A stretch of DNA of 64,000 nucleotides from Shouchella oshimensis (GTDB taxonomy: Bacteria; Bacillota; Bacilli; Bacillales; Bacillaceae_D), in assembly GCF_002019765.1 (NCBI RefSeq), contig NZ_KV917380.1:2201486-2265485 (forward strand). Direction: 5' to 3'. Of the stretch, positions 48,157 through 56,017 are shown piece by piece. How positions within the stretch are numbered: the first letter of the stretch is position 1; each line of letters starts with the position of its first letter. The translations under genes were made by a program, and so were the position numbers. The notes below the pieces were generated by a model that did no database searches, was not told where the DNA came from, and saw only the letters and a program-made list of their open reading frames with translations.

Positions 48157-50307
48157 TCACCTACCCTTTTCAAGAGAATTCATAATCGTTTGCGCCAAAT
48201 TTTCGTCTGATTTAGACGTTATTACGTTCATTCCTTCCTCGTTTAACGAATAAATTTTATCGCACGAAGTTGCCAAATCTAAATCATGAGTTATAAAAAT
48301 GACCGTTATTGTAGAGTTTATCAAAATTTGTTTGATTTTATTTCTTCTTACAACATCTAGCCCATTTGTTATTTCATCTAATATTAAAACGTCAGGTGGC
48401 GAGAGGATATATCGCGTTATATTTAACATTTGCTGTTGACCCATAGATAACTCAACGCCCTTTGAGCCAATCACTGTATCATAACCATCGGGCATCATTT
48501 CAACGATTTCATCAAAACCGACCAATTTTGATACCTTTTGAACATCTTCAAAATCGATATCTCTATAGAGCAAGATGTTGTTCAATATGGTGTCATTAAA
48601 TATCTGAATATCCTGAGGGATATATAAAATTTTCTTTAGAAGAGACTCTTGGCTGATCTCATTAATATTCAAATGATTAACTAAAATTTCACCTTTTTCA
48701 GGTTTGTAATAACCTGCAAGCAATTTAGCTAACGTCGATTTTCCTGAACCACTGCTTCCTACTAGTGCAATCTTTTCACCTTGTTTGATTTCGAAGCTGA
48801 TATTATGTAAAACATGGCTACTTGGATTAAACGAATAAGATAAATCTCGAATCCTAATTGTGTCAATTTTGTTTTCTAGTTTCGTATCATTTTCTGAGCT
48901 CTCTACCACAGAATTGACTATATCCTCATACCTTAAAGTAGCTACTCTTCCCTGGTGTAAAGTGGCTTGTATAGTCGTTAAGTTAACAAACGGATTAAAA
49001 ACGTTAGATACCAAAGAGTTAAACATTAATAACATACCTGATGCTAAATTATCATTGATAACTAGGTAAGAACCAAATGCAAAAAAACAAATATTAAAAA
49101 GCTTTATGATAGAATCCTTAGTTAAGTTTTGAAATTGATCAAAAGACATAAACTTTTCTCTTATCGCATACAGTTCGTCTAACCTCTTAATCATTTTCTC
49201 TTTCATGCGTTTCGCAATGTTATAATTTTTGATACTCTCGATATTATCCACTGATTCTATCAGTTCAGTATTAAGGTATTCTTGTTGTTCAAATAAATCA
49301 TAGCTTAAATTTTCATATCGATTTTTCGACAAAAATAACAGTAAAAAGAAGATGATAATCGGTATAAATGCCAACAAGGACAAATAAAAGTTAATCCTAA
49401 ATAATATGACAAACGTAATAATGATCGCTAAAGCATCTAAAGGCAACGTTTGCAAAAAGAACAAGTATCGAGTTCTTATATCACTAATATTCGTAAACCT
49501 TGTTATCAACTCTCCGCTTACAAACTTTTCAGTAAACGTATAGCTCTGTGCAAAATAGTTTGATACTAGATTCTCTACCAAATCTTTATCTACAGCATTG
49601 TTTGATTTAATACTAAGAATAGAATTGAAATAACCAATAATGAATTGTATGACTACAGCTAAAAGATAGATGACTGTAACACTAACAATGAGACCAACAG
49701 CCGCATTTGGTATAATAACGTCAAAATAAGACGAGAACATTCCTGCCAAGTACACTGTTAGGGAATAGACAATGATGGATAAAACCCATGACAAGATAAT
49801 AAGCTTTTTTATTTTATGTAAGCTCTTAAAAATACTATTGTTTTTCCTTGATTCCATTGATGAATATGCCATCATCTTCTTATTGTCTGTTACCTTATGA
49901 ATTTCAAGAACAAAAGGAATCCACATAGAAAGAAATGTATCTATCTTAACTTTCTCTATTTGATTTTTTAATGGGTTGCCTATATAAACATGTTTTTTTG
50001 TTAACTTAAATAAAGTAACAAAGTGATTCTCTTGTCCTCCCCCACTAATCTGTGTAATGCATGGATAATCCAATTCATTTAGCGCTTCTATAGAAGATAC
50101 ACATTTAAAGACATTTGATTCGACTCCTATTTTTTCAAGTCCTTTTTTCATACCTAAAAAAGTCGTCCCATTTTTGTTTGTGAATAGTAAAATCTTTAAT
50201 TGTGCCAGTGTAATCTCTGTTCCCCACATGTACTTTAGTAACATAGACACTGAGGCAGGGCCACAATCATTTTCTTCTAATTGTTTTGTGAAGTATTTAC
50301 TTTTCAT
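48157..50307 (-). CDS. Peptidase-containing ABC transporter of the glycocin (SunT-like)
   Basis: 716 aa. An N-terminal C39 protease (Cys 15 in ENDCGPASVSML, His 95 in NHFVTL) removes double-glycine leaders. It is followed by six membrane segments and an ATPase with Walker A GSSGSGKSTLAKLL, signature LSMGQQQMLNITR and Walker B VLILDEITNGLDV. The third C39 residue, normally Asp in a DP motif, is Asn 111 (YIGNP). It exports and matures the precursor encoded at the head of the operon. The ATG overlaps the glycosyltransferase gene by 11 nt. Confidence 0.93.
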   Translation of the reverse strand: MKSKYFTKQLEENDCGPASVSMLLKYMWGTEITLAQLKILLFTNKNGTTFLGMKKGLEKIGVESNVFKCVSSIEALNELDYPCITQISGGGQENHFVTLFKLTKKHVYIGNPLKNQIEKVKIDTFLSMWIPFVLEIHKVTDNKKMMAYSSMESRKNNSIFKSLHKIKKLIILSWVLSIIVYSLTVYLAGMFSSYFDVIIPNAAVGLIVSVTVIYLLAVVIQFIIGYFNSILSIKSNNAVDKDLVENLVSNYFAQSYTFTEKFVSGELITRFTNISDIRTRYLFFLQTLPLDALAIIITFVILFRINFYLSLLAFIPIIIFFLLLFLSKNRYENLSYDLFEQQEYLNTELIESVDNIESIKNYNIAKRMKEKMIKRLDELYAIREKFMSFDQFQNLTKDSIIKLFNICFFAFGSYLVINDNLASGMLLMFNSLVSNVFNPFVNLTTIQATLHQGRVATLRYEDIVNSVVESSENDTKLENKIDTIRIRDLSYSFNPSSHVLHNISFEIKQGEKIALVGSSGSGKSTLAKLLAGYYKPEKGEILVNHLNINEISQESLLKKILYIPQDIQIFNDTILNNILLYRDIDFEDVQKVSKLVGFDEIVEMMPDGYDTVIGSKGVELSMGQQQMLNITRYILSPPDVLILDEITNGLDVVRRNKIKQILINSTITVIFITHDLDLATSCDKIYSLNEEGMNVITSKSDENLAQTIMNSLEKGR

Positions 50308-51565
50308 TTCCCTCTCCAGCTTGTAAAAAATTTTTTAAAGTTTTGTGTAGTTCCTCATACTGTGCTTTATACTCTCCATACTGAGCGTTTTCAAGTTTTT
50401 TTAAGATCGCAAAACTACTTCCATATTCTCTAATATTAAAGAAGAGTCTAGACAGAAGATGATCAAGATGAAATCCATTTGAATTTAGACTTCCATAATC
50501 TAGTTCTTTATGAGTCTTTTTATAGTCTATAATGCGCTGTATAAACTGGTGGTAATTGTATTCAAAAATAATGACTTGTACTAAGATATCCCAATATAAA
50601 GTGTCAGTCATATGGGGTGCTAATTCTTTTAACATTTCTAAGTTATTAGCTGCCTGATCAATATCACCAGCACCTAAGTAAAATTCAATTAGGTCGCTTA
50701 CTGCTCTTACTTTATATTCTTTGTTTAATTCGTCATCGCCGCATAATGTTATTACCTTTAAGAGCGTGTCTCTATAAAAATCTTCATTTAAAGCACCTTT
50801 TCCGTCTCTACAAAGCAAGTAATGCCATCTAGGACTCATTGGTTCTTTATCAATCATAGGATAAAGTAAAGCCATATTCCGTTTTTGTTTTTCTTTACTA
50901 GTAGAGACGGCCTCCACATACCCATCGTGATGGAAAACAATGTCTTCAAAAGCTAAATAGAATAACTCAGAATGATCATCAGGTCGAGGCTCTTCATGAA
51001 CAGCGCCGAAATAAAAAATGGACTGACTATTTGGTATGATTCTTCTAACCGTTTGAACCACATGGCCACCAGTATTTACAATGGCAGGACAACAAACCGC
51101 CTCTACATTTAATAAATCTATAATAGAAAGATGGGACTTCAAATTAGCAAATGAGCCATTTTCAACTGTTTCATCAGCGTCAATAAAGACGATCCAATCT
51201 TTTGAAGCTTTATGTATTCCGAAGTTTCTTATTTCAGCAAAATCATTGTTCCATTCCTTTTCAAAGATAAAAAAATTCGACTGCGCACGATACTTATTCA
51301 AGATGTTCAGCGTATGATCCGTCGACCCAGTATCAATAATTAAAACTTCATCGTTAACCCCAATATTACGATTAATTGCGTCTAAACATCTCTCGATACA
51401 TCTCTCTTCATCTTTACATATAACAATTACGGATAGACTAAATTGTTTTAATTGTAAAGGTTCGATTGAATACGATCTTAAAGACTCAATTTTTTCAGTA
51501 ATGTTCGAGGAGTATAACTTCAAATTAGTAAAAAATTTTTCTTTTGCGTCATTATCATACTTCAT
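50297..51565 (-). CDS. Peptide glycosyltransferase of the glycocin cluster (SunS-like, GT2)
   Basis: 422 aa, the same length as B. subtilis SunS. The GT-A domain has LSVIVICKDEERCIERCL, LIIDTGSTDHT and the metal-binding DAD (residues 129-131) in WIVFIDADETVENG. The C-terminal half is TPR-like helical repeats, as in SunS, used for substrate binding and dimerisation. It would transfer a hexose or GlcNAc to Cys and/or Ser of the precursor. AGGAG lies 7 nt before the ATG. Confidence 0.9.
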   Translation of the reverse strand: MKYDNDAKEKFFTNLKLYSSNITEKIESLRSYSIEPLQLKQFSLSVIVICKDEERCIERCLDAINRNIGVNDEVLIIDTGSTDHTLNILNKYRAQSNFFIFEKEWNNDFAEIRNFGIHKASKDWIVFIDADETVENGSFANLKSHLSIIDLLNVEAVCCPAIVNTGGHVVQTVRRIIPNSQSIFYFGAVHEEPRPDDHSELFYLAFEDIVFHHDGYVEAVSTSKEKQKRNMALLYPMIDKEPMSPRWHYLLCRDGKGALNEDFYRDTLLKVITLCGDDELNKEYKVRAVSDLIEFYLGAGDIDQAANNLEMLKELAPHMTDTLYWDILVQVIIFEYNYHQFIQRIIDYKKTHKELDYGSLNSNGFHLDHLLSRLFFNIREYGSSFAILKKLENAQYGEYKAQYEELHKTLKNFLQAGEGNEK

Positions 51566-51641
51566 CGTTAAGCTCCTGTTCTTTTTTTATGCACCTATCA
51601 TTTTGAGAGTAGAACCATACAACTTCTTTATAATTTTCAGG

Positions 51642-51662
51642 AACAATGGTAAACCAATATAT
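51642..51662. repeat. Left arm of a 21-bp inverted repeat flanking the glycocin precursor
   Basis: This 21-nt sequence (AACAATGGTAAACC then AATATAT) is the perfect reverse complement of 51951-51971. It lies 29 nt after the precursor stop, before the glycosyltransferase gene. Confidence 0.85.
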
Positions 51663-51690
51663 TTAATGGGATGATTCAGGTTTGGTGACT

Positions 51691-51909
51691 CTATCTACAT
51701 ACGCAAGTACCACAACCTCCTCCTCCACCGCCTCCGCCAACACCACATTGTTCAAAAATCCAACCACACGTGCCACTGTCTCTTCCAGTAGAACAAAGTG
51801 CAATATAGTAGGTGCACCAAGCCGCACCACCTACATCAAATGGACCTTTTCCTTCGCTCGTATACGAATCAATTTCTTCATCTGTTAAAGCAACTTTTAA
51901 TTTTGACAT
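51691..51909 (-). CDS. Glycocin precursor peptide, GccF-like
   Basis: 72 aa from ATG 51909 (AAGGAGG 6 nt upstream). The leader of 28 aa starts MSKLKVALTDEEI and ends DVGG, a C39 double-glycine site. The predicted 44-aa core starts AAWCTYYIALC and has CX6C, then the loop STGRDSGT, then a second CX6C (CGWIFEQC). That order matches glycocin F (PAWC..., DSGTC), where the loop Ser carries GlcNAc. The GccF-like helices are followed by Val-Gly8 and the tail CGTCVCR, giving three extra Cys. The processed, glycosylated form is an inferred antibacterial. Confidence 0.9.
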   Translation of the reverse strand: MSKLKVALTDEEIDSYTSEGKGPFDVGGAAWCTYYIALCSTGRDSGTCGWIFEQCGVGGGGGGGGCGTCVCR

Positions 51910-51950
51910 ATATTCTTCCTCCTTCAATAATGATAAGATTGAATCTTCTC

Positions 51951-51971
51951 ATATATTGGTTTACCATTGTT
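51951..51971. repeat. Right arm of the 21-bp inverted repeat, in the precursor leader region
   Basis: Perfect reverse complement of 51642-51662. It lies between a TATAAT-like -10 (51980-51985, minus strand) and the precursor ribosome-binding site, so it would be at or near the 5' end of the mRNA. Confidence 0.85.
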
Positions 51972-51979
51972 TACTAAAA

Positions 51980-51985
51980 ATTATA
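51980..51985 (-). promoter_or_regulatory. Possible -10 box for the glycocin operon
   Basis: TATAAT on the minus strand, about 70 nt upstream of the precursor ATG and downstream of the yxeA-side terminator. No good -35 is found at 17 nt (GAAGTG), so an activator may be needed. Confidence 0.4.
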
Positions 51986-52104
51986 ATAAAAGCGGAAGTG
52001 AGCACTTCGTTAAACTTCTTCCCCGTCATACTGGGAATGAAACGCTATTTTTCTTCTTTCTTAAAGGTGATGAGTGGCATCCCTATTTAATTAGATACAT
52101 ATAA

Positions 52105-52132
52105 CAAAAACAGGGTGCATCTTTGCACCCTG
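52105..52132 (-). terminator. Terminator of the YxeA/BceAB-type operon
   Basis: CAGGGTGCA / TGCACCCTG 9-bp stem followed by T5 on the minus strand. It insulates the glycocin operon from the upstream transporter operon. Confidence 0.85.
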
Positions 52133-52168
52133 GACTCTTTACCGCTTCTTTTCTTCGAGAATCAAACT

Positions 52169-52543
52169 TTATGGCACCTGTAACAATTTGTCTTGTGCCT
52201 CAGCAGGAATGTCTTCCCACTTTACTTCGTCATAAGATGTTACTTCGTCGTCGTTTTTCACATAAAGCATCAGGTACGCTTCTTTTCGTAACTCTCTCGT
52301 AGCTGAGAACTGTACGATTGTGTGCTTACCTGCTTCATCGATAGCAGGAAGTTCGTACCAATACCGGGATACGACTTCGCCAGAGTCAAGACGGGCCTCC
52401 TCTACTTCCACATAATCACTTATTTGAACATACATATTCTCTTTTCCAAGACGGTTTAAATCCATTGTCGCCAATGCAACAACCGCTCCAGTAAACAGCA
52501 GGACGATAACAAGCACAACACCAATGACTTTCTTCATTTTCAT
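52169..52543 (-). CDS. YxeA-family protein
   Basis: 124 aa. An N-terminal signal anchor (KKVIGVVLVIVLLFTGAVV) precedes an extracytoplasmic YxeA/DUF1093 domain (YVQISDYVEVEEARLDSGEVVSRYWYELPAIDEAGK). YxeA genes accompany YxdLM-type transporters that respond to cationic antimicrobial peptides. It is coupled to the permease gene (4-nt overlap) and is last in the ABC operon. Confidence 0.85.
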   Translation of the reverse strand: MKMKKVIGVVLVIVLLFTGAVVALATMDLNRLGKENMYVQISDYVEVEEARLDSGEVVSRYWYELPAIDEAGKHTIVQFSATRELRKEAYLMLYVKNDDEVTSYDEVKWEDIPAEAQDKLLQVP

Positions 52544-54402
52544 GTTCCTCCTTTAACATTTGTAAAAATGGTTTTCTTTACACTTTGCACGGTTACAACA
52601 TAATAACCAATATAAATGAGCGTATAGGCAAGCATCCATAAAAGAACCGGTACAAACAACTGAAGATCAAGCAGCTGCGAAAAGGCTGTTAAAGCAATAC
52701 TCCCATGGAGCAATCCTAAAAGAAGAGGAGCAACAAACACCATTCCAACCTGATGCCGAATGCTTCGCTTCATATCTCTTTTAGATACACCTACTTTGTG
52801 AAGGATGGTGAATGCTTTCTTATCTTCTTCTACCTCTGTCATGAGCTTGAAGTAGATAATGCTTCCCATAGCGGCTAAAAAGACTAAGCCCAAAAAACTA
52901 CCAACAAACATCATAAATCCAGATGATTCCATTGAGTCTCTATAATCTTGAACTGCGCTTGAGAATTGATTTATTTCAGAAGAAGAGGCTAATTCCTGAG
53001 ATAGCTCTACCTTATTCTGATAATCGTCTACTTGAATCGCTTGATAGCTTTTTTCCTCTGCTTCTAAAGCATCGTATTGTGCGTCTGACAGAACAAGTGC
53101 AGTTCCACCCATTGTTCGAATATTGAAAAGAGCATCTGCATACATGCTTGTCACGTCGTAGTCATTCTCCTGCAGCTGCACTGTTTCTACATTAGCAGAC
53201 CACCGTTCATCATAAAACGCATCAACGATGATCATTTGGTCATCTGCTAGTTCTTCTATTACTCCCCATTCAAGTTGGTGTGCAAGGGTTAGAAAAGTCG
53301 ACTCGCTTATAACGGCATATTCCATCTCCCGGTCTCCCAGCATAACCCGTGCCGATTTACTGTCAAAAGACGTTTCATACTCAACTTGTTCCCGATCCAT
53401 TTCTTGTGTGGGACCTTCCCACATAAAGGTAAAAGGTGAATACCTTTCAACATCCTTTTCAACATTGTAATACGTGCTAAAGACCGCACCACCTGCTGTA
53501 AGGATTGTGGCACTCAATGTGGCAATAATGGTTAATGTAAGCGCGTTTCCTTTGATTCGATAAAGCAATTGCGATACGGTCAGTAAATTCAACCCACTCC
53601 ATGTCCAACGGATTTGTCTTTTGATGACATGGAGCAAGTAGACGAGCACGCTTCGAAAAAGCAGATACGAGCCTAATACCGTCAGCCCAATTATAACGAG
53701 AGGCGTTGCAATCCCAAATTGTCTCCAAACAATAGATGTGGCAAGATCTTGCAACGCCATCCAGTATCCAGTTGTAAGGAGGAGAATCCCCATAATCGAC
53801 GATAGTAGCCGAGCACGTGGAAGCGCCTCTCCCTTTTTTTCAGCATGAAACAAATCAATTAGTGCAAACCGATAAATTACACGATATCCCTGAAAGGATG
53901 TCACTAAAAATAAGACGAAAAACACCAATACGGTATGAAGAACCGCTTCAAAAGAAAACGAAAAGCTCATTGTGAAATCCAGTCCCATTAACGCCATTAG
54001 TAGAGAAAGAAAAAATTGAGATAAAACAAACCCTAATCCGACCCCAATAACAAGTGAAAGAATACCAATTGTCATATTTTCTAAAAACAGCATCCATCCA
54101 ATCGTTTTCTTACGGATCCCTACTAAAGCGTAAAGAGCCATTTCTTTCTTTCGTTTCTTAATAAAAAACGAATTTGAATACAGAATAAAAATGGCGACGA
54201 AAACCATTAAAATGAAAGCAGATGCCGTAATAAGGCTACTTAATTGCCTTGACTGTTCGGATGCTGCAAGAATCTCGTCGTTGTATCGCAACGTAACAAA
54301 AGTGAAGTATACAATGATGGAAAAAATGGACGATCCAATATATAAGCTGTAGCTTTTTACATTCCGTTTCATATTCTTTCGTGCGATATCAGCAAGCGTC
54401 AT
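52540..54402 (-). CDS. BceB/YxdM-type ABC transporter permease
   Basis: 620 aa with 10 membrane segments in the BceB arrangement. MTLADIARKNMKRNVKSYSLYIGSS is the family N-terminus. FtsX-like domains flank a large extracellular loop of about 200 residues (YYNVEKDVERYSPFTFMWEG onward). It protects against peptide antibiotics by freeing their lipid targets. ATG 54402 lies 8 nt after AGGTGG and overlaps the ATPase gene. Confidence 0.9.
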   Translation of the reverse strand: MTLADIARKNMKRNVKSYSLYIGSSIFSIIVYFTFVTLRYNDEILAASEQSRQLSSLITASAFILMVFVAIFILYSNSFFIKKRKKEMALYALVGIRKKTIGWMLFLENMTIGILSLVIGVGLGFVLSQFFLSLLMALMGLDFTMSFSFSFEAVLHTVLVFFVLFLVTSFQGYRVIYRFALIDLFHAEKKGEALPRARLLSSIMGILLLTTGYWMALQDLATSIVWRQFGIATPLVIIGLTVLGSYLLFRSVLVYLLHVIKRQIRWTWSGLNLLTVSQLLYRIKGNALTLTIIATLSATILTAGGAVFSTYYNVEKDVERYSPFTFMWEGPTQEMDREQVEYETSFDSKSARVMLGDREMEYAVISESTFLTLAHQLEWGVIEELADDQMIIVDAFYDERWSANVETVQLQENDYDVTSMYADALFNIRTMGGTALVLSDAQYDALEAEEKSYQAIQVDDYQNKVELSQELASSSEINQFSSAVQDYRDSMESSGFMMFVGSFLGLVFLAAMGSIIYFKLMTEVEEDKKAFTILHKVGVSKRDMKRSIRHQVGMVFVAPLLLGLLHGSIALTAFSQLLDLQLFVPVLLWMLAYTLIYIGYYVVTVQSVKKTIFTNVKGGT

Positions 54403-55156
54403 CTCCATCACCACCTAAACGTGCGAGTTCATCAAGAATTGTTTGAAAGAATGCCTTTCTTGATTCATTTCTACGAATCAATTCTTTCTGTACTTGACCA
54501 TCATTTATAAATAGAATTCGACGGCAAAAGCTAGCAGCAAACGCATCATGTGTCACCATCATAATTGTCGTTTCGTGGGTTTCATTTAGCCTACTCATGC
54601 TTTCAAGTAAATCGGATGCAGCTTTCGAATCAAGTGCACCTGTAGGTTCGTCAGCAAAGATGATCTTCGGATTTGTAATCATCGCTCTACACGTCGCCAC
54701 TCGCTGCTTCTGTCCACCAGACAATTGATAAGGAAACTGATTAAGTAAAGAGTCAATGCCAAATGTTGTTGCAATGGCGTCTACTTTTTGATTCATTTCT
54801 TTAGCGTTCTCTTTTGCTACTGCTAAAGGTAAAAGAATATTCTCCTTAGCTGTTAATGAGTCAAGCAAAAAATAATCCTGAAAAATAAAACCTAGGTGTG
54901 TTCGCCGAAAATCAGCAAGCCTTTCCTCGTTCATCTTTGCTAGATTTTCTTCTTCAAGACAAATATCGCCTGAAGTAGGTGAATCGATTGTGGCAAGCAC
55001 GTTCAACAACGTCGATTTCCCAGAACCTGACGGCCCCATTACACCTATAAATTCTCCATGATCAATCGTAAATGAAATCTGATTTAAAGCTTGGACACGC
55101 GTTTCGCCTTTTCCGTATGTTTTTTCAATTTGGTTTACAACGAGTAAAGAATCCAT
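54389..55156 (-). CDS. BceA/YxdL-type ABC transporter ATP-binding protein
   Basis: 255 aa. Walker A is GPSGSGKSTLLNVLAT, the signature is LSGGQKQRVATCRAM, Walker B is IIFADEPTGALDSK, and the H-loop is MMVTHD. It belongs to the MacB/LolD-like group that partners BceB permeases. It is first in the three-gene operon, divergent from its two-component system. ATG 55156 is preferred over GTG 55168 on spacing. Confidence 0.92.
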   Translation of the reverse strand: MDSLLVVNQIEKTYGKGETRVQALNQISFTIDHGEFIGVMGPSGSGKSTLLNVLATIDSPTSGDICLEEENLAKMNEERLADFRRTHLGFIFQDYFLLDSLTAKENILLPLAVAKENAKEMNQKVDAIATTFGIDSLLNQFPYQLSGGQKQRVATCRAMITNPKIIFADEPTGALDSKAASDLLESMSRLNETHETTIMMVTHDAFAASFCRRILFINDGQVQKELIRRNESRKAFFQTILDELARLGGDGDDAC

Positions 55157-55222
55157 CTCTCTAAGCACCTCTTTCTTCTAGTTAACACTTTACCTTCCTG
55201 CTCTTAAGTCAGAATCACATGA

Positions 55223-55252
55223 ACCTTACAAAAACCTTAAATTCATGTAAGA
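55223..55252. promoter_or_regulatory. Direct-repeat binding site candidate for the adjacent response regulator
   Basis: ACCTTACA (55223-55230) and ACCTTAAA (55234-55241) are direct repeats one helical turn apart; TGTAAG (55247-55252) mirrors the CTTACA of the first. OmpR-family regulators bind such repeats. The site lies between the divergent ABC and two-component genes. Confidence 0.5.
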
Positions 55253-55318
55253 ATGGACAGACACTGGTATGATAAAGGAAACTTTCCTCTTTTTTTTGAA
55301 AGTGAAAGGATGATGAAG

Positions 55319-56017
55319 ATGGGACAACCTCGTATTTTAATTGTGGATGATGAACAGGATTTATGTCAGTTAATCAAAACAAGCTTGAATAAAGAAGGGC
55401 TCACACAAATCGAAACAGCAGGAAGTATAAATGAAGGCTGGAATCGTTTCCAACAATTTAAACCGGATTTGGCTATCTTAGATATCATGTTACCTGATGG
55501 CGAAGGTTACGATTTATGCAAAAGTATTCGCACCGTTTCTCGTATACCAATCTTATTCCTATCTGCAAAATCAGACGAACTTGATAAAATTCTTGGGCTG
55601 GCTATCGGTGGCGATGATTACATCACCAAACCTTTCAGTCCAAAAGAAGTAGCGTACCGTGTAAAAGCTCAGCTCCGACGTGCTGGCACGTACGCGAATG
55701 AATTCGAGCAGCCAAACGAGCTCACAGTCGGACCCTTTTCAATGAATGAGCATGAAACCGAAGTAAAAAAAGACGGTCACCTTCTAGAGTTAACCGCCAA
55801 GGAAGTAGGTTTAATGGCTTGCTTTCTACAAAATCCTAATCAAATTCTTAGTAAAGAGACGTTGTTTAGACGTGTATGGGGAGAAGAATTCTATGGCGCA
55901 GACAATACGTTAATGGTTCACATTAGACGCTTACGAGAAAAAATTGAGGAGCAGCCCTCCGACCCGCAGTGGATTACGACTGTGAAAGGGTTAGGCTACC
56001 GTTTACATGGGAACTAA
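55319..56017 (+). CDS. OmpR-family response regulator
   Basis: 232 aa. The receiver has ILIVDDEQD, phosphoacceptor Asp in LAILDIMLPDG and Lys in YITKPFSPKE. The C-terminal winged helix is LTAKEVGLMACFLQNPNQILSKETLFRRVWG and HIRRLREKIE. ATG 55319 is 8 nt after AAAGGA; nearby ATGs at 55310 and 55313 are also in frame. It overlaps the kinase gene by 11 nt and would activate the divergent ABC operon. Confidence 0.9.
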   Translation: MGQPRILIVDDEQDLCQLIKTSLNKEGLTQIETAGSINEGWNRFQQFKPDLAILDIMLPDGEGYDLCKSIRTVSRIPILFLSAKSDELDKILGLAIGGDDYITKPFSPKEVAYRVKAQLRRAGTYANEFEQPNELTVGPFSMNEHETEVKKDGHLLELTAKEVGLMACFLQNPNQILSKETLFRRVWGEEFYGADNTLMVHIRRLREKIEEQPSDPQWITTVKGLGYRLHGN

